From the NCBI GenBank assembly GCA_963969345.1, contig OZ017770.1, positions 10,658,180 through 10,722,179 on the forward strand: DNA of 64,000 nucleotides, written 5' to 3'. Source of the stretch: Turbatrix aceti. Lineage: Eukaryota; Nematoda; Chromadorea; Rhabditida; Panagrolaimidae. Under the pieces are notes generated by a model. That model had not been told where the DNA came from. It did not search any database and worked only from the letters and a program-made list of their open reading frames with translations. Below, piece by piece: positions 9,726 to 17,974 of the stretch. The translations under genes and the position numbers were made by a program. How positions within the stretch are numbered: position 1 is the first letter of the stretch; each line of letters begins with the position of its first letter.

Positions 9726-10211
9726 ATGGCTCGTTGCGAGGGACGTAGACTTGATTTACTAAAAAAATATTTTTATAACAATATTGAAACTAATCCTCTT
9801 ATCAAGCTGTTAAAATTCTTACACAACGCGTATGCGCTGGCGAGTTTAAGCTCTGATCATCAAAAAAACATACATACATACATAGATACACATAGACAAC
9901 CACCTTTACTCCGAAACGACCGAGTTGACACGATCGACTGCTGCGCACAATCATGCCAAAACACACTAGTTGGTAGAGTTGAACTCACTTTGTATCACGA
10001 ATTCAGCGTTGGTCTTTGCTGCTTTTTACAAGTGGTTATTGCTGATGATTATGTTGCATCAGGCACAGCATGTGCTTTTTGGTCAATAGGGAAGAGGAGG
10101 GGGATTTGGTTGATTGTTTCTGCTGCCCAATTTTTGTTCTTACGTTTTACCCGGCGTTCTTTATTTACATATATGTATTTGTTATCCATCACTATTGTTT
10201 TACTCGTATAA
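9726..10211 (+). CDS. repeat-encoded cysteine-rich ORF, MARC-type N-terminus, 161 aa (frame-shifted copy)
   Basis: The ATG lies 2 bases after the acceptor-like TTTTCTCAG. The N-terminus (MARCEGRRLDLLKKYF, then LIKLLKFLHNAYALASLSS) is fused through HRQP to the common Cys-rich part beginning PLLRNDRVDTIDCC. In this copy the G tract is interrupted (GGAGGGGG), so the frame ends early with the FLRFTRRSLFTYMYLL tail instead of the 196-residue product. No family is recognised. A soluble N-terminal part plus a hydrophobic C-terminus would suggest a membrane protein if it is made at all. Confidence 0.4.
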   Translation: MARCEGRRLDLLKKYFYNNIETNPLIKLLKFLHNAYALASLSSDHQKNIHTYIDTHRQPPLLRNDRVDTIDCCAQSCQNTLVGRVELTLYHEFSVGLCCFLQVVIADDYVASGTACAFWSIGKRRGIWLIVSAAQFLFLRFTRRSLFTYMYLLSITIVLLV

Positions 10212-10390
10212 ATACTTGTCTGACAGATTGTTGTTATGTTCACATCTTCTTTTTGTTATGCCTTTTTGTATCGATTATGTTAAACGGTGATCAACCGAAT
10301 TGTTCTCCCAACTAGTGTGTTTTGGCATGATTGTGCGCAGCAGTCGATCGTGTCAACTCGGTCGTTTCGGAGTAAAGGTGGTTGTCTATG
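9891..10390 (+). repeat. foldback element with 83-base perfect inverted repeats, copy 2
   Basis: CATAGACAACCACCTTTACT at 9891 begins an arm (9891-9973) whose exact reverse complement is 10308-10390, with a 334-base spacer. Whole-length pairing without a mismatch is unusual for an old repeat. The element overlaps the ORF at 9726. I see no clean target duplication. Confidence 0.9.
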
Positions 10391-11092
10391 TATTTCTTTC
10401 AAAATTATTCTGCTGTCTGCGCTTTTTTCGTTAATCTGGTGAAGCCTGCTTTTTTATTTTACCGGATGCATTCAGGTTGATACGTTTGATGCAGCGCTTT
10501 TGTTGAGCTATGATAGCTCACATAAATAACTGTTTGTCTTTTTTTTTTTGCACAAAAGCATGTGTCCGTCTTGCTCATCGTTCCCTATCTTCTTATCTTC
10601 TTTGTCATCATTTTTTTGCTGTGCGGCAATTTTTTCCTCTATTAGCCAGTTGGTATCTCTATTTTTTTGGTATCTGCCTTTTTGTATCAACGGTGCCTTG
10701 TTTTCTATCATTGAGTCTTTCTATTTGGCAGTCAATTATACCCCTAGTCCGTTAATCCAAGATTTTCCTTTTCCTGGCTCCTGACACAGTGCTTCCATTC
10801 TTCTTTTGTGAAGTAAAACAGGCAAGCATCGGTACATACCTACTTTGTAGCAATTTTTTTGAAACAGCTTTCGCAGTGATGCCATACGGACACTGACCTT
10901 GGTTTCTGAAATCAGTATCCTATGGCATCATTGGAAAACCGTTTCAACGGAAACAGATTCTTTTCTTTCTATTTGCTTCAAGTTACAGTACATAGCTTTT
11001 AAGTCGAAAGGCTTACGAAAAGCGACTTCTTGCCTGCATTTGAGAGCAGACTTTGTTCTACTATGTATTTCATTTTTGCCATTACACAGCCT
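10391..11092 (+). repeat. segments f and e of palindrome 1, left arm
   Basis: No recognisable gene. On the minus strand a 67-codon frame (MIENKAPLIQKGRYQKN) and a short frame (MASLRKLFQK) lie within it and recur in all copies. The second is bracketed by splice-like TGATTTCAG and GTAGGTATG. Coding is possible but unsupported by any family. Confidence 0.5.
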
Positions 11093-11645
11093 GTGTTGTC
11101 GGGTTCGGAAATTTTTCGGGTAACCCGACCCGAACCCGAAACCGAACCCGAAATTTTCGGGTAACCCGACCCGAACCCGAAAATGAACCCGAAAAATTCG
11201 GGTAACCCGACTCGAACCCGAACCCGAACCCGATAATTTCGGGTTACCCGACCCGAAACCCGAAATTTTCGGGTTTTGGGCGGATTAGCTGAAGAACCCG
11301 ACCCGAAACCCGAATTTTTTTTTCATAAAATCGGTAAATTTATTTAATTGTACTTAAATTTTTGCATTGTGGAGGCTAATATAATAAATATTGCGTCTTC
11401 GGAAACAAATTTTTGACATGTTTAACGGTTTTTTTTAAACTTTTTTTCTCATTTTGACTTTTATTGTCGGGTTCTGAAACCCGAAATTTGGAAAACCCGA
11501 CCCGAACCCGAAACCGAACCCGAAATTTTTGGGTTACCCGACCCAAACCTGAACCCGAAAAATTCGGGTAACCCGACTCGAAACCCGGGATTTTCGGGTC
11601 TGGTTCGGGTCGGGTCGGGTTTCGGGTCGGGTAACCCGACAACAC
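11093..11645 (+). mobile_element. G-rich foldback element, copy 1 (MITE-like)
   Basis: GTGTTGTCGGGTT at 11093 and AACCCGACAACAC ending at 11645 are perfect 13-base terminal inverted repeats. Both ends are packed with GGGTTCGGGTC and GGGTAACCCG repeats (C-rich on this strand) able to pair across the element. The middle (about 11310-11460) is AT-rich without a gene. No transposase is encoded and no target duplication is obvious. Similar CGGGTCGGG-rich ends are known from non-autonomous hAT-type elements in other eukaryotes, so that assignment is a guess. Confidence 0.7.
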
Positions 11646-11688
11646 TTGCGTTTGCGCTCCCTGTGTAACACAGGGAGCGCAAACGCAA
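11646..11688. repeat. 21-bp perfect hairpin with 1-base loop
   Basis: TTGCGTTTGCGCTCCCTGTG at 11646 pairs perfectly with CACAGGGAGCGCAAACGCAA ending 11688. It lies directly against the G-rich foldback element in all seven copies, so it is part of the same unit or its insertion site. Confidence 0.9.
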
Positions 11689-12465
11689 AAATTTTATTAA
11701 AATTGTCATTTATTTTTTAAAAAGGTACATACATTGAAAAGAATTTTAAATGGCAAACTGTGTCACTGTAAATTAATTTGTTCTTCAAAATTAAAAATAA
11801 AAATAATGGACTTTTTTGAATGAATCATTCAAAACAGATATTCACCTACATGCATATGTTTTTTGTCTCTTTTTATTGCTGTTTTGAATTTAAATGTGTT
11901 TTCCGGATTCAAATTGGCAAACTTATCACCATTGGTTTATGCAAAAAAAACCGACTATTCTATAACCGACTTCCCCCACTAGTGCAGGCTACAAGTTTGT
12001 TTACTGTCTTAGGGTCCGAAAATCTAGCTTTACCGGTTTATGTAAAACTTCTCGATCATAAATTATCGCTAAAAAGATTTAGGGGTACGTTTCGACTTTT
12101 CATGTTTTCCTTGAACATCCATTTCACGTCTGTTTTTTTTTAATCCAGACATGTTTTCGGTTTTTAAGTAATTCTGTTGGTCATACATTTTTCCCCCGTT
12201 ATTGTGAATTTTATTATCGTCGTCATTACAAGGCTTGTATTTGGATTTAAATGACGTTAAAAAGTACCACTTTTTGCTGCACAAGCGTATACCCCCGGCA
12301 CTTTTTTTGTATGGCACTTCCATAACCCTCTCTCCCCTTTCCCATTTCCCAGCGATTCTTTGCCACCCACAGAGGCACACAGCGACCCTCGGTGACAAAA
12401 TTTGACCTGGGGAAATTTTTTGTACGGCATTTTTCCTCCTCCTTTTCTCCTCTCATCAACAACAC
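11689..12465 (+). repeat. segment c, palindrome 1 left arm
   Basis: Both strands hold open frames of about 110 codons (+ MNHSKQIFTYMHMFF at 11820-12143; - 12069-12398), but they overlap each other, show no motif and lack support. The part 12363-12425 is a diverged relative of 9243-9305 in K2. Confidence 0.45.
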
Positions 12466-12928
12466 TAAATATACGTTTTCTTGTTAATCAAGCTGTGTAT
12501 TTCGGAGCTCTTATCCATTTATTTTCCCAAGTCGATGAATAACGTGATCGTAGAACAACATTTAGGCTTGTACGATTACTTCTTCCCAGGTTGAGACTGC
12601 GCTTTCATTGTTCAGTCTTTTTTTAAATACTGAACCTTTTTTTTAATTGTGCTGTCAGTGACAAAATATAAAAAAAAGCGTTTTGAATTTTTTAATATTT
12701 GTTGTACCCCCCAGTACGTTTAAACGCGCAGCAGTGTGTCTGGAAAAAATAAAGGACAAGCTGGCTGGCTGGGTGGACAACGACTGACTGAGTGAGTCCC
12801 CCAACCATCCATCAAACAGGCAGGAAGTCCCCACTTGCAAAAGTACTGTGACTGGCTAGTTTTAAAAAAGTCAACATGGCCACTACTCTTTGACAAGAGA
12901 CATAGACTTGATTTACTAAAAAAATATT
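12466..12928 (+). repeat. arm segment between c and the endonuclease fragment
   Basis: No gene is visible. It includes GCTGGCTGGCTGGGTGG and CATCCATCAAACAGGCAGG tracts. A diverged form is the 7260-7400 region, where AGG/AAG/CCC replaces AGG/ATG/TCC. Confidence 0.6.
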
Positions 12929-13030
12929 TTTGAACTCAGCGGCTTGTTCGAGTTCTTCCAGTCGTGCAGCACTGCCTAAGTACCTTGCGTTGATGGTGGC
13001 GACCTGCAGGAACTTCCTTTGACGCCTCAT
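12929..13030 (-). pseudogene. truncated APE-type endonuclease N-terminus (non-LTR retrotransposon), copy 1
   Basis: The frame from ATG at 13030 reads MRRQRKFLQ, then VATINARYLGSAARLEELEQ, then AAEFKN. It matches the start of RTE-like APE endonucleases, where V-A-T-(N/I)-N-A-R-x-L carries the first metal-binding Asn and is followed by an LEEL-type helix. Similarity stops abruptly at 12929, before the catalytic Glu motif, where AAATATTTTTTTAG-type DNA shared with the MARC leader begins. Only about 34 residues survive, so it cannot be an enzyme. It is on the strand opposite the other left-arm ORFs. Confidence 0.6.
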
Positions 13031-13166
13031 GTAGCTACGTTCACGTCCGCTACGACTTCTGTGAACGGAGTATTCACCCTCCCCTTGCTTCTCCCGTTCA
13101 GAACGATTTCAGCGCGGTTGCACGCGAGAGCGAAACGAGAATGCGACCGCTCAGCGCGTGCAGAGA

Positions 13167-13283
13167 ATGAAGACTGATTTTGATAACAATATTAAAACTA
13201 GTCGTCTTATCAAGCTGTTAAGATTCTTACACAACGTGCATGCGCTGGTGAGTTCAAGCTCCGATCATCAAAAAAACTGGTGA
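13167..13283 (+). CDS. short ORF related to the MARC N-terminus, 38 aa
   Basis: It begins MKTDFDNNIKTSRLIKLLRF. Aligned with the MARC ORF (NNIETNPLIKLLKFLHNAHA) the DNA differs at about eight positions, seven of them amino-acid changing, mostly G/A or C/T. That pattern argues against selection on the protein. It stops after SSSSDHQKNW. In tandem units T1-T3 the same start is fused to the Cys-rich frame. Confidence 0.3.
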   Translation: MKTDFDNNIKTSRLIKLLRFLHNVHALVSSSSDHQKNW

Positions 13284-13309
13284 GTTCGATCATGGTGTGA
13301 AAAGGCGAA

Positions 13310-13560
13310 AACGGGTACCCTTCGAAGTTCTTCTACGTACCCTACGTAGACGTCGAAAGCTTCGAAGAAACAAAAATGATGGAAAAGCTATTACAACGTT
13401 TCTTGGTAACTTTTTAAAGGTCTTTTACGTACCCTACGTAGATCCCCTACGTAGACGTCGAAAACTTCGAAGGTAAAAAAACTGTAGAAAATGTAGCTAT
13501 GCGTTTGTGGTAACCTAAGAACGTCTCCTACGTACCCTACCTATTTTTTTTTCTGTAATT
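13310..13560 (+). repeat. cluster of nested 6-base palindromes before the captured exon
   Basis: TTCGAA (13321), TACGTA (13334, 13343), GACGTC, AAGCTT and TTCGAA (13361) pack into 46 bases. A second cluster follows at about 13436-13475. TACGTACCCTACGTAG recurs three times. Short frames such as MMEKLLQRFL ahead of GTAAC look like possible exon ends but are not secure. Confidence 0.65.
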
Positions 13561-13623
13561 GAGATAAAAACGTTTTTTCTTTTGTTTTTGGTTTGCGAAA
13601 ACTAATTTTTCATCCATTTTCAG

Positions 13624-13842
13624 CTGAAAAAAGACATCCTCAACCAATTCGTCGCCGCCTTCGAAGCGCATCAACGAATTCGCTCAAAAATAGACGCAAA
13701 CGTCCGCCAGACGCGAAATACAGTCTTCAACGTACAATCTGTCCTTCGATCCATGAATTACGATTTCAACAAATTCCGTCCCGTGTTTACAACCAAGTTA
13801 CGCCCGTGTCTTCGTGAATCTTCTGTCTGTTCATGTTCATAG
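13624..13842 (+). CDS. captured terminal exon, 72 aa, copy 1
   Basis: A polypyrimidine tract ending CATCCATTTTCAG (13611-13623) is followed by an open exon ending TAG at 13842. It begins LKKDILNQFVAAFEAHQRI, continues with RSKIDANVRQTRNTVFNVQS and ends CLRESSVCSCS. Composition is clearly protein-like and helical, much less AT-rich than its surroundings. There is no ATG, so it needs an upstream exon. The frame is intact in all five copies (also 15826, 37691, 45149, 47034), with replacement changes (D/N, N/S, R/Q, N/D). No family is recognised. It is most likely a host gene's last exon carried by the palindromic repeat. Confidence 0.5.
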   Translation: MKKDILNQFVAAFEAHQRIRSKIDANVRQTRNTVFNVQSVLRSMNYDFNKFRPVFTTKLRPCLRESSVCSCS

Positions 13843-14200
13843 TAGCTTCTCTTTTCATCAGGTCAACTTCAACACGCTCAATTATCAAGCATGACGTAAC
13901 CCAACCAAATCAACAACCCTAACCAATTCACACTTACCCGACGACAACACAGCAATTTTTCTTTCCACATAGCATACAAATATCTATTTTTTAAATGAAC
14001 TTATTTTTGTTTTTTGATTTGTTTGTCGTGTAACGATTATACTTACTTACTGAATTTGAAAAGAAATCGAATTTCGCAACCGCTTTACAGTTGGTGAATC
14101 AGCTTCTGTAAAACCGTGAACCATCATGAATCATTACGTCGGCAATGATTCATGTTGTTGCGCGTGCATATACCAGCGCCCCAACTGAGGAAGAGAATAC
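13843..14200 (+). other. spacer between captured exon and tRNA-like genes
   Basis: No gene. It contains an inverted pair ATGAATCATT/AATGATTCAT around TACGTCGGC near 14125-14155. The sequence TTGCGCGTGCATATACCAGC just upstream of the first tRNA-like gene is repeated with each tRNA-like unit. Confidence 0.6.
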
Positions 14201-14272
14201 GTTGGTGTAGCTCAGTGGTTAGAGCAAACGCCCGGAGAGCGACTGGTCGTGGGTTCAAGTCCCACCACCGGC
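14201..14272 (+). tRNA. tRNA-like gene 1 (probably a pseudo-tRNA)
   Basis: 72 bases. The acceptor stem GTTGGTG/CACCGGC pairs fully with two G-T wobbles. The D arm is GCTC/GAGC, with A box TAGCTCAGTGG. The T arm is GTGGG-TTCAAGT-CCCAC, with B box GGTTCAAGTCC. The anticodon stem has only three good pairs, and the loop CCGGAGA has C instead of T at position 33; read literally the anticodon is GGA (Ser), but the long Ser variable arm is absent. It is followed by CCTTTTCC, a possible pol III terminator. Pol III transcription looks possible; translation function is doubtful. Confidence 0.55.
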
Positions 14273-14386
14273 CAACCTTTTCCTCGGTAACGAAGTCAGA
14301 CCGTTAAATGTTTTTACATCTGATCTATGACAATCTGATCTTGTTGCGCGTGCATATACCAGCGCCCCAACTGAGGAAGAGAAAAC

Positions 14387-14458
14387 GTTGGTGTAGCTCA
14401 GTTGTTAGAGCAAACGCCCGGAGAGCGACTAGTCGTGGGTTCAAGTCCCACCACCGGC
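14387..14458 (+). tRNA. tRNA-like gene 2
   Basis: Second tandem copy; the D loop reads AGTTGTTA instead of AGTGGTTA, altering the A box. Same defective anticodon arm. Confidence 0.5.
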
Positions 14459-14572
14459 CAACCTTTTCCTCGGTAACGAAGTCAGACCGTTAAATGTTTT
14501 TACATCTGATCTATGACAATCTGATCTTGTTGCGCGTGCATATACCAGCGCCCCAACTGAGGAAGAGAAAAC

Positions 14573-14644
14573 GTTGGTGTAGCTCAGTGGTTAGAGCAAA
14601 CGCCCGGAGAGCGTCTAGTCGTGGGTTCAAGTCCCACCACCGGC
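14573..14644 (+). tRNA. tRNA-like gene 3
   Basis: Third tandem copy, with GAGCGTCTAGTCG in place of GAGCGACTGGTCG. A and B boxes are intact. Confidence 0.5.
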
Positions 14645-14697
14645 CAACCTTTTCCTCTGTAACAATGTCAGACCGTTAAATGTTTTTACATCTGATC

Positions 14698-15150
14698 TAA
14701 TACGCTTATTTTTGAAAAATAAGCAAAACGCTTATTTTTGAAAACGGTTATTCAAAAATAAGCAAAACGCTTATTTAGCAAAACGCTTATTCAAAAATAA
14801 GCGAAACGCTTATTAAGCAAAACGCTTATTTTTAAAAAATAAGCGGGACGCTTATTTTAACATTGTACAATTCAAAAAAATAAGCGAAACGCTTATTTAG
14901 CAAAACGCTTATTCAAAAATAAGCGAAACGCTTATTAAGCAAAACGCTTATTTTTAAAAAATAAGCGGAACGCTTATTTTAACATTGTACAATTCAAAAA
15001 AATAAGCGAAACGCTTATTTAGCAAAACGCTTATTCAAAAATAAGCAAAACGCTTATTTAGCAAAACGCTTATTTTTTAAAAATAAGCGGGATGCTTATT
15101 TTTAAAAAATAAAAAATAAGCGTTTCGCCTATTTCTTAAAAATAAGCGTC
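14698..15150. repeat. central satellite of palindrome 1 (122-base period, nested AAGCG/CGCTT palindromes)
   Basis: AATAAGCGAAACGCTTATT and related short palindromes alternate with TTTAAAAAATAAGCGG. CATTGTACAA recurs at 14861 and 14983, giving a 122-base period. The whole block can fold into many hairpins or cruciforms and separates the two arms. No coding. Confidence 0.9.
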
Positions 15151-15206
15151 ACAGATCAGATGTAAAAACATTTAACGGTCTGACATTGTTACCGAGGAAA
15201 AGGTTG

Positions 15207-15278
15207 GTAGGTAGTGGGACTTGAACCCCCGACTGGTCGCTCTCCGGGCGCTTGCTTTAACCACTGAGCTACACCAAC
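15207..15278 (-). tRNA. tRNA-like gene 4 (degenerate)
   Basis: Mirror copy. The 3' acceptor side has decayed to TACCTAC, so the acceptor stem pairs poorly. The T arm is GGGGG-TTCAAGT-CCCAC and the D loop contains AGTGGTTA followed by AAGC. Confidence 0.45.
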
Positions 15279-15392
15279 GTATTCTCTTCCTCAGTTGGGG
15301 CGCTGGTATATGCACGCGCAATAAGATCAGATTGTCATAGATCAGATGTAAAAACATTTAACGGTCTGACATTGTTACCGAGGAAAAGGTTG

Positions 15393-15467
15393 GTCGGTGG
15401 TGAGACTTGAACCCACGACTTGTCGCTATCCGGGCGCCGCTTGCTCTAACCACTGAGCTACACCAAC
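15393..15467 (-). tRNA. tRNA-like gene 5 (3-base insertion)
   Basis: The acceptor stem GTTGGTG/CACCGAC is nearly perfect. The T stem 3' side is CTCAC, with one mismatch. Three extra bases (GGC) lie in the anticodon region relative to the other copies. Confidence 0.45.
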
Positions 15468-15825
15468 GTATTCACTTCCTCAGTTGGGGCGCTGGTATAT
15501 GCACGCGCAACAACATGAATCATTGCCGACGTAATGATTCATGATGGTTCACGGTTTTACAGAAGCTGATTCACCAACTGTAAAGCGGTTGCGAAATTCG
15601 ATTTCTTTTCAAATTCAGTAAGTAAGTATAATCGTTACACGAACAACAAATCAAAAAACAAAAATAAACTCATTTAAAAAATAGATATTTGTATGCTATG
15701 TGGAAAGAAAAATTGCTGTGTTGTCGTCGGGTAAGTGTGAATTGGTTAGAGTTGTTGATTTGGTTGGGTTACGTCATGCTTGATAATTGAGCGTGTTGAA
15801 GTTGACCTGATGAAGAGAGAAGCTA
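15468..15825 (-). other. spacer, mirror of 13843-14200
   Basis: Reverse copy of the spacer left of the tRNA-like cluster. No gene. Confidence 0.6.
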
Positions 15826-16044
15826 CTATGAACATGAACAGACAGAAGATTCACGAAGACACGGGCGTAACTTGGTTGTAAACACGGGACGGAATTTGTC
15901 GAAATCGTAATTCATGGATCGAAGGACAGATTGTACGTTGAAGACTGTATTTTGCGTCTGGCGGACGTTTGCGTCTATTTTTGAGCGAATTCGTTGATGC
16001 GCTTCGAAGGCGGCGACGAATTGGCTGAGGATGTTTTTTTTCAG
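15826..16044 (-). CDS. captured terminal exon, copy 2
   Basis: Reverse copy of 13624-13842 with the same CATTTTCAG acceptor and TAG. Replacement differences include Asn to Asp in the MNYDF(N/D)KF stretch. The frame is intact. Confidence 0.5.
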   Translation of the reverse strand: MKKNILSQFVAAFEAHQRIRSKIDANVRQTQNTVFNVQSVLRSMNYDFDKFRPVFTTKLRPCLRESSVCSCS

Positions 16045-16346
16045 CTGAAAATGGATGAAAAATTAGTTTTCGCAAACCAAAAACAAAAGAAAAAACGTTT
16101 TTATCTCAATTACAGAAAAAAATAGGTAGGGTACGTAGGAGACGTTCTTAAGTTACCAAAAACGCATAGCTACATTTTCTACAGTTTTTTTACCTTCGAA
16201 GTTTTCGACGTCTACGTAGGGGATCTACGTAGGGTACGTAAAGGACCTTTAAAAAGTTACCAAGAAACGTTGTAATAGCTTTTCCATCATTTTTGTTTCT
16301 TCGAAGCTTTCGACGTCTACGTAGGGTACGTAGAAGAACTTCGAAG
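16045..16346 (-). repeat. nested-palindrome cluster, mirror copy
   Basis: Reverse copy of 13310-13620, with the TACGTA, GACGTC and TTCGAA sites. It ends at the GGTACC (16347) that also marks the start of each 3.4-kb tandem unit. Confidence 0.7.
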
Positions 16347-16632
16347 GGTACCTGTTTTCGCCTTTTCACACCATGATCGAACTCACCAGTTTTTTTGATG
16401 ATCGGAGCTTGAACTCACCAGCGCATGCACGTTGTGTAAGAATCTTAACAGCTTGATAAGACGACTAGTTTTAATATTGTTATCAAAATCAGTCTTCATT
16501 CTCTGCACGCGCTGAGCGGTCGCATTCTCGTTTCGCTCTCGCGTGCAACCGCGCTGAAATCGTTCTGAACGGGAGAAGCAAGGGGAGGGTGAAGACTCGG
16601 TTCACAGAAGTCGTAGCGGACGTGAACGTGAA

Positions 16633-16735
16633 CGCGTCAAAGGAAGTTCCTGTAGATCGCCACCATCAACGCAATGTACTTAGGCAGTGCTGCACGACTG
16701 GAAGAACTCGAACAAGCCGCTGAGTTCAAAAATAT
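16633..16735 (+). pseudogene. truncated APE-type endonuclease N-terminus, copy 2
   Basis: Mirror copy in T0. The start codon is lost (GAACGCGTCAAAGG instead of ATGAGGCGTCAAAGG), CAGGTC has become TAGATC, and AAGGTAC reads AATGTAC, so the frame is already broken. Confidence 0.55.
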
Positions 16736-17974
16736 TTTTTTAGTAAATCAAGTCTATGTCTCTTGTCAAAGAGTAGTGGCCATGTTGACTTTTTTTATAA
16801 CTAGCCAGTCACAGTACTTTTGCAAGTGGGGACTTCCTGCCTGTTTGATGGATGGTTGGGGGACTCACTGAGTCAGTCGTTGTCCACCCAGCCGGCCAGC
16901 TAGTCCTTTATTTTTTCCACACAAACTGCTGCGCGTTTAAACGTACTGGGGGGGTACAACAAATATTAAAAAATTCAAAACGCTTTTTTTTATATTATGT
17001 CACTGACAGCACGATTAAAAAAAAAGGTTCAGTATTTAAAAAAAGACTGAACAATGAAAGCGCAGTCTCAACCTGGGAAGAAGTAATCGTATAAGCCTGA
17101 ATGTTGTTCTACGATCACGTTATTCATCGACTTCTGAAAATAAATGGATAAGAGCTCCGTAATACACAGCTTGATTAACAAGAAAACGTATATTTAGTGT
17201 TGTTGATGAGAGGAGAAAAGGAGGAGGAAAAATGCCGTACAAAAAATTTCCCCAGGTCAAATTTTGTCACCGAGGGTCGCTGTGTGCCTCTGTGGGTGGC
17301 AAAGAATCGCTGGGAAATGGGAAAGGGGAGAGAGGGTTATGGAAGTGCCATACAAAAAAAGTGCCGGGGGTATACGCTTGTGCAGCAAAAAGTGGTACTT
17401 TTTAACGTCATTTAAATCCAAATACAAGCCTTGTAATGACGACGATAATAAAATTCACAATAACGGGGGAAAAATGTATGACCAACAGAATTACTTAAAA
17501 ACCGAAAAAATTTGTCTGGATTAAAAAAAAAAAAAGTGAAATGGATGTTCAAGGAAAACATGAAAAGTCGAAACGTACCCCTAAATCTTTTTAGCGATAA
17601 TTTATGATGGAGAAGTTTTACATAAACCGGTAAAGCTAGATTTTCGGACCCTAAAACAGTAAACAAACTTGTAGCCTGCACTAGTGGGGGAAGTCGGTTA
17701 TAGAATAGTCCGTTTTTTTTGCATAAACCAATGGTGATAAGTTTGCCAATTTGAATCCGGAAAACACATTTAAATTCAAAACAGCAATAAAAAGAGACAA
17801 AAAACATATGCATGTAGGTGAATATCTGTTTTGAATGATTCATTCAAAAAAGTCCATTATTTTTATTTTTAATTTTGAAGAACAAATTAATTTACAGTGA
17901 CACAGTTTGCCATTTAAAATTCTTTTCAATGTATGTACCTTTTTAAAAAATAAATGACAATTTTAATAAAATTT
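16736..17974 (-). repeat. segment c and flanks, T0
   Basis: Reverse copy of 11690-12928 with small indels in A/T runs. No supported gene. Confidence 0.6.

Larger units (their letters stand above)
14156..14697 (+). repeat. 186-base tandem unit carrying tRNA-like genes (3 copies)
   Basis: Each unit is TTGTTGCGCGTGCATATACC, a leader ACTGAGGAAGAGAA, the tRNA-like gene, CCTTTTCCTC and a tail ending ACATCTGATCTATGAC. tRNA-like starts at 14201, 14387 and 14573 give an exact 186-base period. Confidence 0.9.

Noticed and set aside
10391..10800. Ser/Phe-rich plus-strand frames in segment f
   Set aside because: Low-complexity T-rich translation; both strands are open and neither resembles a family.
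11093..11645. Telomeric repeats
   Set aside because: The GGGTTCGGGTC units are irregular, inverted within a 550-base element with 13-base ends, and interspersed seven times.
11376..11709. Arg/Pro/Gly-rich frames over the G-rich foldback
   Set aside because: Periodic translations of the repeat on both strands (PTRTRN, GFGSGN type), not proteins.
12069..12398. 109-codon minus-strand ORF in segment c, repeated in every arm
   Set aside because: No ATG start, overlaps opposite-strand frames, no motif; openness is explained by recent duplication.
14201..14644. Functional serine tRNA genes
   Set aside because: C at position 33, weak anticodon stem and no long variable arm; better described as tRNA-like pol III modules.
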